Origin: an uncultured Alphaproteobacteria bacterium
GTDB taxonomy: Bacteria > Pseudomonadota > Alphaproteobacteria > Sphingomonadales > Sphingomonadaceae
Reading direction: 5' to 3'
NCBI GenBank assembly: GCA_903939555.1
Contig: CAJAHV010000171.1
Location: 1-34,844, forward strand
Length of the DNA stretch: 34,844 nucleotides
The notes beneath the pieces are model-generated. The model did not search any database and was not told the origin of the DNA. It saw only the letters and a list, made by a program, of their open reading frames with translations. The position numbers and the translations under genes were made by a program. Each line of letters starts with the position of its first letter. Positions within the stretch are counted from its first letter, which is position 1. This document shows, one piece after another, positions 15,753 through 23,707 of this stretch.

Positions 15753-15781
15753 TTGACACGCTCTTTTTTGCACGAGATAGT
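15753..15781 (+). promoter_or_regulatory. Promoter for the DUF1330-like/membrane protein pair
   Basis: TTGACA (15753-15758) is an exact -35 consensus. GATAGT (15776-15781) lies 17 nt further on as a plausible -10. The start codon follows 45 nt later. The region is shared with the divergent TonB receptor gene. Confidence 0.55.
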
Positions 15782-15826
15782 CGCGCTTGCGCAACAGTCG
15801 AAATGAACCTCCATGCCTGAAGACTC

Positions 15827-16141
15827 ATGCCTGAAGAACAGCCTCAATTCCCATGGCGCCAGGCTTTTCTGCTGGTCAGCGCGCGCGTTACAGATCAAGT
15901 GCTGATGGGTGGATATGCTCGCGCCCGCGCGTCGTCGGGGCTTTATGCCCGGCACGGCGGGCATACCCTGTTCGCCGGCAAGGCGGCGGTGCCGCTGGAG
16001 GATTGGCCGCACGAAACCAGCGTGGTCTGCGGGCGCTTTCCAGCCGAAGCCTTTTGGGCTGGTGCACATTGGCAGGACGACGTGATGCCGCTGCGAGCCG
16101 GTGCCGGTGACTTTCACATCGCGATTTTCGAGGATCTGTGA
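15827..16141 (+). CDS. DUF1330-like small protein
   Basis: A 104-residue soluble protein resembling the DUF1330 dimeric alpha/beta-barrel group: QAFLLVSARVTDQVLMGGYARARASSGLYARHGGHTLFAGKAAVPLEDWPHETSVVCGRFP matches the family pattern of a first strand, a helix, a glycine-rich strand and a W-P-containing edge. The function of the family is not established. The start region is duplicated: ATGCCTGAAGA occurs at 15813 and 15827, 14 nt apart and in different frames. Only the second gives this protein. The stop overlaps the next gene's start as TGATG, so the two are co-translated. Confidence 0.72.
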   Translation: MPEEQPQFPWRQAFLLVSARVTDQVLMGGYARARASSGLYARHGGHTLFAGKAAVPLEDWPHETSVVCGRFPAEAFWAGAHWQDDVMPLRAGAGDFHIAIFEDL

Positions 16142-16806
16142 TGCTCTATGCGACGTTAGTCTATGCGCATCTGCTGTTGTTCGTGCTGTGGCTGGGAGGC
16201 GACCTTGGCGTTTTCGTTCTCGGCCAGCATTTTCGTATTCGCAGCTATTCGCTGGCCGAACGACTGACACTGCTCAAATTGCTTGTCGCCATCGATATGG
16301 GGCCGCGCTCGGCCTGGGCATTGATGGTGCCGATGTCGCTGACTTTGTTGTTTGTTGGCAATTGGTGGCCGGGGCTACCGCTGTGGGGCGTCGCTTCTGC
16401 TTGGGCAGTCGGGTTGTTCTGGCTATGGCTGGTCTGGGACGCGCACGCTCATGACCTCACACCGCGCGCGGCCCGAGACCGCCGCATCGAAGGCTGGCTG
16501 CGCTATGCGCTCACCGCCTTCTACCTTGGCCTTGGTGGGTCTTCACTGGCCGTCGGTGCACCATTGGCCGAACACTGGCTGGCGTTAAAGGCGTTGCTGT
16601 TCGGACTGATCTTCGCCGCTGCGATCATGATCGACCATGCCTTCAAGCCTGTCGGGGTACAGTTGATGGCGCTGATCAACCAAGGTTCATCGGATGCCAC
16701 CGAAATACCGTTACGTTCGACCATGGACGGCACGAGGCGCTGGGTATTCACCGTTTATGGCCTGCTGTTCGCCACGAGTTGGCTCGGATCGGTTAAGCCT
16801 TTTTAG
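16141..16806 (+). CDS. Integral membrane protein of unknown function
   Basis: A 221-residue inner membrane protein with about five to six hydrophobic segments. The first segment (YATLVYAHLLLFVLWLGGDLGVFVL) carries a histidine followed by W-L-G-G-D, a pattern seen in CopD-like and PuuD-like membrane proteins, where histidines in helices can bind metal or heme. Further on are WLVWDAHAHD and AAIMIDHAF with more histidines. The function is unknown; a heme- or copper-linked role is only a suggestion. ATG 16141 is chosen over GTG 16138 because it forms the TGATG overlap with the DUF1330-like gene. It converges with bamE, with 38 nt between the stops. Confidence 0.78.
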   Translation: MLYATLVYAHLLLFVLWLGGDLGVFVLGQHFRIRSYSLAERLTLLKLLVAIDMGPRSAWALMVPMSLTLLFVGNWWPGLPLWGVASAWAVGLFWLWLVWDAHAHDLTPRAARDRRIEGWLRYALTAFYLGLGGSSLAVGAPLAEHWLALKALLFGLIFAAAIMIDHAFKPVGVQLMALINQGSSDATEIPLRSTMDGTRRWVFTVYGLLFATSWLGSVKPF

Positions 16807-16844
16807 ATTCCTGGCGCGAACCGGATGGCGTATTCGGCCTGCTT

Positions 16845-17348
16845 CTAACGCGGCCCATCGCGGCCGGTGTTACTGGTATTGGGCCCACCGCCCAATCCGC
16901 CAGCACCGACACTACCCAGGTTGCCAAACAATTCTTCCAGGAAGCCGGTGTCACGGCCCAGCGTGACGGTCTTGTCCTTTTCGGGCGAGATGCGCGCCAC
17001 CTGCTCCATGCCACGGCGTTCGACCTTGGCGACATTGCCTGCCTTGTCGAAGCTGATGATCAGGATCGACTGTTCGAGGACCTTGGGGTTGGCAAAGGCA
17101 TATTGGCCCGTATTGCGCGAGACATAATACCATTCTCCGGCATCGAACTGCGCCGAAAAGGTCGGTCGGCCCAGCGTCTTGGCTACCGAATCACGATTAT
17201 CGACACCCGGCTGAATCGACGTCAGCAGGGTTTCATCGATTAAATAGCCTTGCGACTGGCGAATACGGCTGCAGCCGCTGCTGGCCAGCGCCAAAGCGGT
17301 CAGTCCGACCAGCCAGAAACGGGTCCGGACAGAGGCACGGTTACGCAT
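16845..17348 (-). CDS. bamE: Outer membrane protein assembly factor BamE (SmpA/OmlA family)
   Basis: A 167-residue lipoprotein of the BAM complex, which helps fold beta-barrel proteins into the outer membrane. The signal sequence ends in the lipobox ASSGC (LALASSGCSR), so the mature protein starts at Cys. The BamE domain has IDETLLTSIQPGVDNRDSVAKTLGRPTF, then EWYYVSRNTGQYAFANPKVLEQSILIISFDKAGNVAKVERR. The Gly-rich tail (GGLGGGPNTSNTG) is a usual alphaproteobacterial extension. The ATG at 17348 is preferred because GGGAGA precedes it and the signal peptide then starts correctly. Upstream codons to 17399 add an unrelated stretch. It is divergent from cbp3, with dense inverted repeats between. 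Confidence 0.93.
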   Translation of the reverse strand: MRNRASVRTRFWLVGLTALALASSGCSRIRQSQGYLIDETLLTSIQPGVDNRDSVAKTLGRPTFSAQFDAGEWYYVSRNTGQYAFANPKVLEQSILIISFDKAGNVAKVERRGMEQVARISPEKDKTVTLGRDTGFLEELFGNLGSVGAGGLGGGPNTSNTGRDGPR

Positions 17349-17365
17349 CACACTCTCCCAAACGT

Positions 17366-17429
17366 CGCAACCGGTTGCGCGACGCAGTGGCACGCTCAAT
17401 ATGGCATATTGCGGCCGCTTCCAAGCGGC
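17366..17429. promoter_or_regulatory. Cluster of three perfect dyads in the bamE/cbp3 divergent region
   Basis: CGCAACCGGTTGCG (17366-17379), CAATATG-G-CATATTG (17397-17411) and GCCGCTT-CC-AAGCGGC (17414-17429) are all exact inverted repeats within 64 nt. On the minus strand TTGGAA and CATATT/ATATTG fall inside the second and third dyads and may be the -35 and -10 of bamE. The arrangement suggests operator sites for one or more dimeric regulators, but no known binding consensus is matched. Confidence 0.45.
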
Positions 17430-17449
17430 GATGACAAATGGAACGCCCG

Positions 17450-17986
17450 ATGTCGATTCTCTCTGCTCTCAGGCGCGTTGTCCGGGTCACTTTGCCCGGT
17501 GAAGCGCTCTATAATGCCGTGGTTGCCGAAGCGCGCCGCCCGGCCTGGTATCTGGAGGGCGCCGCGCCCGACACAATCGATGGCCGATTCGACATGGTAG
17601 CACTCATCCTGTCGCTGGTGCTGATCCGGCTGGAAGAAGATGGCGCGGCGCAATTGTGCGCCGATGTCACCGAATGCTTCATTGCCGACATGGATGGCTC
17701 GCTGCGCCAGGACGGCGTTGGGGATCAAGTCGTCGGCAAGCATATCGGCCGAATGGTCGCCGCGCTGGGCGGCCGCCTCGGGGCGTATCGTGACAGCCGC
17801 ACCGACGATGTCGCCTTTGCCGACGCGTTGCGCCGCAACCTGTGGCGCGGCGAGCCGGTCGCAGACGCGGCAGTGGCGTTTGTGGTCGCCGAAGCGCGCG
17901 CCGTGGCGGCGCGGCTGACGGCGACATCGCTGGCACTACTGAGTGCGGGCACGGTGGCAACGGCCGCGTCAGAAGCGCGCGCATGA
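17450..17986 (+). CDS. Ubiquinol-cytochrome c chaperone family protein (CBP3-like)
   Basis: A 178-residue protein of the CBP3/UQCC1 family, whose mitochondrial members help assemble the cytochrome bc1 complex. Seen are LYNAVVAEARRPAWYLEGAAPDTIDGRFDMVALILSLVLIRLEEDG, the core signature, then CADVTECFIADMDGSLRQDGVGDQVVGKHIGRMVAALGGRLGAY. ATG 17450 is chosen over ATG 17438 because GGAA lies 9-10 nt upstream of it and relatives start with a short hydrophobic-basic segment. The gene is coupled to yceD by an ATGA overlap. The bamE-cbp3-yceD neighbourhood is typical of alphaproteobacteria (family knowledge). Confidence 0.9.
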   Translation: MSILSALRRVVRVTLPGEALYNAVVAEARRPAWYLEGAAPDTIDGRFDMVALILSLVLIRLEEDGAAQLCADVTECFIADMDGSLRQDGVGDQVVGKHIGRMVAALGGRLGAYRDSRTDDVAFADALRRNLWRGEPVADAAVAFVVAEARAVAARLTATSLALLSAGTVATAASEARA

Positions 17987-18477
17987 CGCCGGAATTCTCA
18001 CGCCCGCTGCGCGCCCATGAAATCGGCGGCAATCCGCGTCGGCAGGCCATCGAGGCGAACGAGGCCGAGCGCGCAGCGCTGGCGGCGCGCTTCGACCTGC
18101 TGGCGCTCGACCGGCTGGTCGCTGACATCACGCTGCGCCGTGACGCCGCCGGCATCCGCATTATCGGGCAGATCGATGCCGCCGGTGCACAGCCTTGTGT
18201 CGCCACCGCCGAGCCTGTGCCTTTCCTGATCACCGAGCCGGTGGCGCTGCTGCTTACCGAAAGCCTGCCCGAAGGCGACGAGATCGAGCTGGCCGATGCC
18301 GATCTCGACAGCGAGCCGTTGACCGGCGACGTGATCGACATCGGCGAGATTGCCGCCCAAGCCCTGGCGCTGGCACTCAATCCCTATCCGCGCTCAACCG
18401 CGCCGGCACCGGGCGTGATCAGCGAGGAAGCCGCGCGGGCAGCATCGAACCCGTTCGCGGTGCTCCGCAAGGGCTGA
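17983..18477 (+). CDS. yceD: YceD/DUF177 family protein
   Basis: A 164-residue DUF177 protein; plant and bacterial members are linked to large-subunit ribosomal RNA handling. The N-terminal part (EFSRPLRAHEIGG, then EAERAALAARFDLLALDRLVADITLRRD) and the acidic centre (DADLDSEPLTGDVIDIGEIAAQALALALNPYPR) are the family landmarks. The four cysteines present in some members are absent here. The ATG at 17983 overlaps the cbp3 stop. In many bacteria yceD precedes rpmF or plsX-fabH. Neither follows here: the next 282 nt hold no gene, then ftsH comes from the other strand. Confidence 0.9.
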   Translation: MTPEFSRPLRAHEIGGNPRRQAIEANEAERAALAARFDLLALDRLVADITLRRDAAGIRIIGQIDAAGAQPCVATAEPVPFLITEPVALLLTESLPEGDEIELADADLDSEPLTGDVIDIGEIAAQALALALNPYPRSTAPAPGVISEEAARAASNPFAVLRKG

Positions 18478-18707
18478 GGTGGCCCGGTCAGGCGCCCAAG
18501 TTGTGGCAACCCAGGCGGAAAACCGAGCGGCGGTGCGCACGCAGAACCGGTCGTCGCCCAATCACGGCGTCGGGGTGGCGCCAACCAGAGTGGCCATCAT
18601 CCCTATCCTTAGCGTCTCATTGACAGGAAAAAGTGACCCGAAGTGCCCGCAGGATCAACGGCGACGCTTGGGCAGCACAACAGGCGCACAACCCGGTGCC
18701 TCTACGC

Positions 18708-18740
18708 AAAAAGTGCCGCCCGTTTCCGAGCGGCACTTTT
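18708..18740. terminator. Bidirectional intrinsic terminator between yceD and ftsH
   Basis: AAAAGTGCCGC (18709-18719) and GCGGCACTTTT (18730-18740) are exact inverted repeats with a 10-nt loop. A fifth A at 18708 extends the T-run on the minus strand. It lies 19 nt beyond the ftsH stop. The plus strand also ends in TTTT, so it can stop transcripts from both sides. The 230 nt between yceD and this element show no gene. Confidence 0.88.
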
Positions 18741-18759
18741 CAGATTGAGGATGGTTCTA

Positions 18760-20703
18760 TCAGACTTGCGGGGCAGGCTCGGTGAACCCGCCGCGACGCC
18801 CGGTCTTGGGGATTGCCGACGTGCCGGTGGCCGGACGTGAAGCCGGCGTACCGGTGGTCGCCGACCGGTCGATGGTTTCACCCGCCATGACCTTCTTGAT
18901 CTCGTCCCCCGACAGGGTTTCGAGTTCGAGGAGAGCGGCGGCGAGCGCGTGCAACTGGTCGATATTGTCCGAAAGCACCTGCTTGGCGCGGTCGTAGCCG
19001 CTGGTGACGATGGTGCGCACTTCGGCGTCGATCATCTGGGCGGTCTGCTCGCTGACATTCTGGGTGCGCGTCACACTGTGGCCCAGGAAGACTTCTTCCT
19101 GGTTGTCAGCGTATTTCAGCGGCCCGAGCTTGTCGCTCATCCCCCATTGCGTCACCATCGAACGTGCCAGGTCGGTTGCATAGCTGATGTCCGACGAGGC
19201 ACCCGAGCTGACCTTGTCGTAACCGAAGATCAACTCTTCGGCGACGCGGCCCCCCATCGAGACCGACAGGTTCGCGTACATCTTGTCGCGATGATAGCTG
19301 TACTGGTCTCGTTCCGGCAGACGCATGACCATGCCGAGGGCGCGGCCACGCGGGATGATTGTCGCTTTGTGGATAGGGTCCGATGCCGCTTCGTGCACCG
19401 AGACGACGGCATGGCCGGCCTCGTGATACGCGGTCATCTTCTTTTCGTCCTCGGTCATCACCATCGACTTGCGTTCGACGCCCATCAGTACCTTGTCCTT
19501 GGCGTCTTCGAAATCGCGCATCGAAACGAGCCGTTTGGCCCTACGCGCCGCAAGCAGCGCGGCTTCATTGACCAGATTGGCAAGATCGGCACCGGAAAAG
19601 CCGGGCGTACCGCGCGCGATCGTGCGAGCGTTGACATCCGGCGCCAGCGGCACCTTCTTCATGTGGACGGCAAGAATCTTCTCACGCCCCTCGATGTCCG
19701 GACGACCGACGACCACCTGGCGATCAAAACGACCGGGGCGCAGCAGTGCGGGGTCAAGCACATCGGGACGGTTGGTGGCGGCGACGATGATAATGCCTTC
19801 ATTGGCATCAAAACCGTCCATTTCGACGAGCAGCTGGTTGAGCGTCTGTTCACGCTCGTCATTGCCGCCGCCCAGCCCGGCACCGCGCGAGCGGCCGACC
19901 GCGTCGATTTCATCGATGAAGATGATGCATGGCGCTGCCTTCTTGCCCTGTTCGAACATGTCGCGAACGCGGCTGGCGCCAACGCCAACGAACATCTCGA
20001 CGAAATCTGAACCCGAAATATTGAAAAACGGCACATTGGCTTCACCGGCAATGGCGCGGGCGAGCAGCGTCTTGCCGGTCCCGGGAGGGCCAACAAGCAG
20101 CGCACCTTTGGGTATCTTGCCGCCAAGACGATGGAAACGGCCGGGATCCTTCAGGAAATCAACGATTTCCTGCAACTCCTCACGCGCTTCATCAATACCG
20201 GCGACATCATCAAATGTGACACGACCTTCCTTGGCGACCAGTAATTTAGCACGGCTCTTGCCGAAGCCCATGGCGCCGCGGCCAGCACCATTCTGCATCT
20301 GGCGCATCACGAAAATCCAAATGCCGATCATCAGCACGAAGGGCAAAATATTGATCAGCAACTGAGCCAACAGACTGCGGCTTTCTTCCGGTTTGGCATC
20401 GAAGCGCACATTCTTGCTGCGCAGCCGCGAAATCAGGTCGGTGTCACCTGGATTGTAGGTGCGAAAATCTTCATCCGACCCCGTCTTACCGACAATTTCA
20501 GCACCGCGGATCTCCACCGATTTGACAGCGCCTTCATCGACCTTGGTCAGAAAATCCGAATAGGCCAAAGCACTGCCTGCTCCACCGGATGGTGACGGAC
20601 CCTGCATGACATTAACGACCACAACGAGGCCGAGGAGGATCACAAACCACAATCCGAGGTTCTTCATCCAGGGGCTGGGCGGGCGCTTGTTATTGTCGGC
20701 CAT
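18760..20703 (-). CDS. ftsH: ATP-dependent zinc metalloprotease FtsH
   Basis: A 647-residue membrane-anchored AAA+ protease that degrades damaged membrane proteins and regulators. Membrane segments lie at about residues 15-33 and 114-133, with a periplasmic domain between. Walker A is GPPGTGKT (205-212) and Walker B is IIFIDEID. The second region of homology has ATNRPDVLDPALLRPGRFDR, and the zinc site is HEAGH. The C-terminal tail is Thr/Pro rich. The ATG at 20703 is preferred because it yields ADNNKRPPSPWMKN ahead of the first helix, as in relatives. Upstream codons reach only TTG-type starts. It is the last gene after rodZ-cpoB-tilS on the same strand but has its own likely promoter in the 97-nt gap. 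Confidence 0.97.
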   Translation of the reverse strand: MADNNKRPPSPWMKNLGLWFVILLGLVVVVNVMQGPSPSGGAGSALAYSDFLTKVDEGAVKSVEIRGAEIVGKTGSDEDFRTYNPGDTDLISRLRSKNVRFDAKPEESRSLLAQLLINILPFVLMIGIWIFVMRQMQNGAGRGAMGFGKSRAKLLVAKEGRVTFDDVAGIDEAREELQEIVDFLKDPGRFHRLGGKIPKGALLVGPPGTGKTLLARAIAGEANVPFFNISGSDFVEMFVGVGASRVRDMFEQGKKAAPCIIFIDEIDAVGRSRGAGLGGGNDEREQTLNQLLVEMDGFDANEGIIIVAATNRPDVLDPALLRPGRFDRQVVVGRPDIEGREKILAVHMKKVPLAPDVNARTIARGTPGFSGADLANLVNEAALLAARRAKRLVSMRDFEDAKDKVLMGVERKSMVMTEDEKKMTAYHEAGHAVVSVHEAASDPIHKATIIPRGRALGMVMRLPERDQYSYHRDKMYANLSVSMGGRVAEELIFGYDKVSSGASSDISYATDLARSMVTQWGMSDKLGPLKYADNQEEVFLGHSVTRTQNVSEQTAQMIDAEVRTIVTSGYDRAKQVLSDNIDQLHALAAALLELETLSGDEIKKVMAGETIDRSATTGTPASRPATGTSAIPKTGRRGGFTEPAPQV

Positions 20704-20735
20704 GGGCACGGCTTTCTGCGTAGGAGTCGACGTTA

Positions 20736-20763
20736 AAGATAAGCATGCCAGCCGCGCTTGCAA
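20736..20763 (-). promoter_or_regulatory. Likely ftsH promoter
   Basis: On the minus strand TTGCAA (20763-20758) and TATCTT (20741-20736) are separated by 16 nt and lie 33-60 nt upstream of the ftsH ATG, in the gap after tilS. No sigma-32-type consensus is evident. Confidence 0.4.
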
Positions 20764-20800
20764 TCAGCCTGTGCGCTTCTGCCTCGCCTTATACGACGTT

Positions 20801-21769
20801 TTAATCGGGTTTTCGGGCGCTTCGTCCGATTTGCCGGCGCGGCGGTGCACGGGTGAAGCGCCAAGGCGTACTGCCACATGCCTTTACCCCCGCCAACGTG
20901 GCAGCGCCGCCACTGTCGAGTCGCCCGATCAGCCGGGTGATGTCGGCGCCGCGCGGGACCGCATCGGGAACGAAATGGTGAATGGCCCGCACCACAAGCC
21001 GGCGCACGAGTGCCACCGGCAGGCCGGCGGCATCGAGTGACAATCCGGCATTATCGACGCTGGCCCGGCCTGCCCAGGCACGTTCTGTAACCCAATCGAG
21101 TGCCATCTCAGTTTCCGCGAGATGGGCGGCGCTGCCGGCAAGCTGCGCGGCATCGATCCAGCCAGTCGTCGCGAGCAGCCGCCGGGCATGAGTGCGATCG
21201 TAATGCGGGTCATCATTGGAGGGATCAACGACAGGCACGATGCCGGCATCAGCCACGATTGCCGCCAATACGCTGCGGCGCGTGCCAAGCAAGGGTCGCA
21301 GCAGCGTAACGCCAGCCCCCAACGACCGTTGCACCCGAATGCCCGCCAAACCGGCGCCGCTCCCGCGTGCCAACCGCATCAGCAGCGTTTCGGCCTGGTC
21401 ATCGGCGTGATGGGCCGTGACCAGCACGCCGATACCGGCTGCGACGCAGGCGTCACGCATGAGCGCATAACGGGCGCGACGTGCCTCGGCCTGTACATTG
21501 GCGACAGGCTTGGTGCCGACCCAAGACAGCGTTGCATGCGAGACGCCACGGGCGGCACAGAGTGCGGCCACCTCGGCGGCTTCCAGCGCTGCTGCGGGAC
21601 GCAAGCCATGATCAACAGTCAGCGCCAGAAGCCGGCCAGTATAGGTCGCCTGCGCGAGCAGCAGCAGCGCCACGCTGTCGGGCCCGCCTGACACCGCAAT
21701 CGCCAGCCGTTCACCGCCATCGAGCGGGCGACCCAATGCCGCGTCAAGCAACGCGGCCAGATCAGGCAT
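20801..21769 (-). CDS. tilS: tRNA(Ile)-lysidine synthase
   Basis: A 322-residue PP-loop ATPase that converts C34 of the tRNA(Ile) CAU anticodon to lysidine, preventing misreading of AUA and AUG. The PP-loop SGGPDSVALLLLA lies near residue 27. VDHGLRPAA, the HHADDQAETLLMRLARGSG signature and LLRPLLGTRR follow. PSNDD is the downstream element that contacts tRNA. The protein is shorter than the E. coli enzyme, lacking most of the C-terminal domains, as is common in alphaproteobacteria. The ATG at 21769 starts 9 nt after the cpoB stop; a GTG at 21790 would overlap cpoB. Either is possible, and I prefer the ATG. Confidence 0.93.
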   Translation of the reverse strand: MPDLAALLDAALGRPLDGGERLAIAVSGGPDSVALLLLAQATYTGRLLALTVDHGLRPAAALEAAEVAALCAARGVSHATLSWVGTKPVANVQAEARRARYALMRDACVAAGIGVLVTAHHADDQAETLLMRLARGSGAGLAGIRVQRSLGAGVTLLRPLLGTRRSVLAAIVADAGIVPVVDPSNDDPHYDRTHARRLLATTGWIDAAQLAGSAAHLAETEMALDWVTERAWAGRASVDNAGLSLDAAGLPVALVRRLVVRAIHHFVPDAVPRGADITRLIGRLDSGGAATLAGVKACGSTPWRFTRAPPRRQIGRSARKPD

Positions 21770-21777
21770 CCCCCGGC

Positions 21778-22671
21778 TCAGGCCGTGCACTTGGCTTTGA
21801 TACGGAGCATCTTCGCCTCGGCTTTTTGTGCCGGGCTAAGCTTGGCGCCATAGACGCTGTCGAGCTCGCCGAGCACGCGGCAGGCGTCCTTGGGCTTTTT
21901 CAGCCCGTTCATAGCGCTGGCGAGGCCAATCAGCGCATCGGGAGCCCGATCATTGCGCGGTGCCGTCTGATAGAGTTCGAGATAAGCCTTGGCCGCCAAT
22001 GCATGCTCATCGCGCAGCGCGTGTGACCGGCCGAGCCAATATTGCGCCTGGGGGATGCGCGGCGACTTAGGATAGCCGGCAATGAAATCGCTCATCGCCT
22101 GCTCGGTGCCGGGCCAATCCTTGGCTGTAACATTGACATAGGCTGCCTTCCACGCGGCGTCGGGTGTTACGTCCCGAGCCCCGGGCCGGGCCTCAGGCCG
22201 AATCTCAGGCTTTGCCACCGGCTTGGCAACTGGCTTGGATGGCATGACCATCGCGGCACCGGCAGGAGGCACAGGGGCGGTAGTGCCGCCACCTTCGAGG
22301 GCCGTCATGCGAAACTCCAAGTCCCCGCGCAGCTTCGCCTGGGCTTCCTCCAATTGGCGCACTTTGAACTGGCTGGCCTCGACTTGGCCGGTCAGGGTGC
22401 GCAACTGGCGCTCGAGTTCGCCAACCCGTTCGGCAAGGTCGACCAGCGGCGCCGTTGCCGGTGTGCCGATGGTGGCGGCGGCGGGAACGACGGGGGCCGT
22501 GATTTCGGGCTCGAAGAACTTGGGATCGGCTCCGGGAAACACTTTGCGCTGCACGGCGCGCATTTCGGATTCGAGCTTGCCAACACGTTTTTCCACCTTA
22601 ACCGGATCAAGCTCCTGCGCTGGAGCGGCAAGCGGCATGAGCAAAAGCGCTACAAGCAACATCAGGCGCAT
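21778..22671 (-). CDS. cpoB: Cell division coordinator CpoB / Tol-Pal system protein YbgF-like
   Basis: A 297-residue periplasmic protein that in E. coli coordinates outer membrane constriction with peptidoglycan synthesis. A signal peptide (LMLLVALLLMPLAAPAQ) is cleaved near residue 19. Two coiled-coil regions follow, around KVEKRVGKLESEMRAVQRKV and LAERVGELERQLRTLTGQVE. A Pro/Ala/Lys-rich linker then leads to a C-terminal TPR domain from AAWKAAYVNVTAKDWPGTEQAMSDFIAGYPKSP onward. The TPR part has the YbgF pattern YWLGRSHALRDEHALAAKAYLELYQTAPRNDRAPDAL. It starts 4 nt after the rodZ stop, so the two are translated together. tol-pal genes themselves are not in the window. Confidence 0.88.
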   Translation of the reverse strand: MRLMLLVALLLMPLAAPAQELDPVKVEKRVGKLESEMRAVQRKVFPGADPKFFEPEITAPVVPAAATIGTPATAPLVDLAERVGELERQLRTLTGQVEASQFKVRQLEEAQAKLRGDLEFRMTALEGGGTTAPVPPAGAAMVMPSKPVAKPVAKPEIRPEARPGARDVTPDAAWKAAYVNVTAKDWPGTEQAMSDFIAGYPKSPRIPQAQYWLGRSHALRDEHALAAKAYLELYQTAPRNDRAPDALIGLASAMNGLKKPKDACRVLGELDSVYGAKLSPAQKAEAKMLRIKAKCTA

Positions 22672-22675
22672 CAGT

Positions 22676-23620
22676 TCAATTTCCCGGAATGGTGGCGATC
22701 GACCGCGATGCGCCTGTCAAAGGACGGGGCGCCACGACGGGCGGCGTGGCAATGGGCACCGCGATCGACCGGTCAGTCGCGACTACTGGCGCGCCGTCAC
22801 CGGCCGGGGGGGCGCCGCGGGCAAGCAGGTTGGCCGGTAAAAGGCTGACATCGCGTACTGTTTCTACCGGCCCGCCGAGCGGCGGCAAAGCCCGGCCTCC
22901 AACGCTTACAGACAAGGCGCCGGCCATGCCGGTCCAAAGTGTCAGCCCGGGGCGGTCGGCGGGGATGGTAACGCTTTCACCAGCCGTCAAAACCCCGACT
23001 TTCAGCGTTTCACCGCTCGCCTTGTCCCAAATTTTTACCCAGACATCGCGTGATGCCGTTAGTACGACCGGACCGGTGGCAGCGGCGGCAGTCCCGGCTG
23101 GGATGGCGGGAACAGTCGCCGGCACGCCGACATCGCCGGCAGGTTCGGCGGTCACTAAGGGATCGGGACCTGAAGGTGCCGGCATGACCGAAGCAGTCAT
23201 TTCAGGCGCCGCCGGCAGTGCGGGGTCAAACGCACCGGCCCCCCAAGCCGACAGACCTGCGATGATAACGATAATCGCGACCAGGCTCCCAACCCACAAA
23301 CCAAGCGACGGCAGCCGGCGTTCGTCAAGAGGCTCCAAGCTTAACGGGGTCGGCACATGCGCGGATTTGGAAGTCTCGATGCGAAACTGGTTAGCCATCG
23401 TTTCGGAATCCAACCCGACAGTGCGGGCGTATGATTTCACGAAACCGATCGCATAGGGCAACGCGGGCAGATCATCATGCTTATCGGCTTCCAACGCTCT
23501 GAGATGCCGGATCGGCACGCGGGTTTCGCGCGCCACATCAGCCAATTCCATCCCAGCAGCGGTGCGCGCAGCCATCAGCATCGCACCGGTGCGCCTGGCG
23601 CCGAATTCAACCGCTTCCAC
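22676..23620 (-). CDS. rodZ: RodZ-like helix-turn-helix membrane protein (DUF4115)
   Basis: A 314-residue protein with an N-terminal Xre-type helix-turn-helix domain (MLMAARTAAGMELADVARETRVPIRHLRALEADKHDDLPALPYAIGFVKSYA). One membrane helix follows (LWVGSLVAIIVIIAGLSAWG), then a Pro/Ala linker and a periplasmic DUF4115 domain (RDVWVKIWDKASGETLKVGVLTAGESVTIP). RodZ links MreB to the envelope and helps set cell shape. GTG 23620 is chosen because AGAGGGAA lies 8 nt upstream and the protein then begins right before the HTH. Upstream in-frame sequence reaches 23863 but is unlike the family. It is first in the rodZ-cpoB-tilS(-ftsH) series and divergent from typA. Confidence 0.88.
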   Translation of the reverse strand: MEAVEFGARRTGAMLMAARTAAGMELADVARETRVPIRHLRALEADKHDDLPALPYAIGFVKSYARTVGLDSETMANQFRIETSKSAHVPTPLSLEPLDERRLPSLGLWVGSLVAIIVIIAGLSAWGAGAFDPALPAAPEMTASVMPAPSGPDPLVTAEPAGDVGVPATVPAIPAGTAAAATGPVVLTASRDVWVKIWDKASGETLKVGVLTAGESVTIPADRPGLTLWTGMAGALSVSVGGRALPPLGGPVETVRDVSLLPANLLARGAPPAGDGAPVVATDRSIAVPIATPPVVAPRPLTGASRSIATIPGN

Positions 23621-23707
23621 GCCGCGATTCCCTCTTTTAGGCCTGCGCCGGGGCCGTTGCAAACCGCTGCCCGGCGCCGACGTAGCAACCGTTATACATG
23701 CTTCCTG

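Noticed and set aside
15689..16270. A 193-codon frame on the minus strand across the TonB/DUF1330-like intergenic region
   Set aside because: It would cover the consensus promoter at 15753-15781 and run antisense to the DUF1330-like gene; composition is not protein-like.
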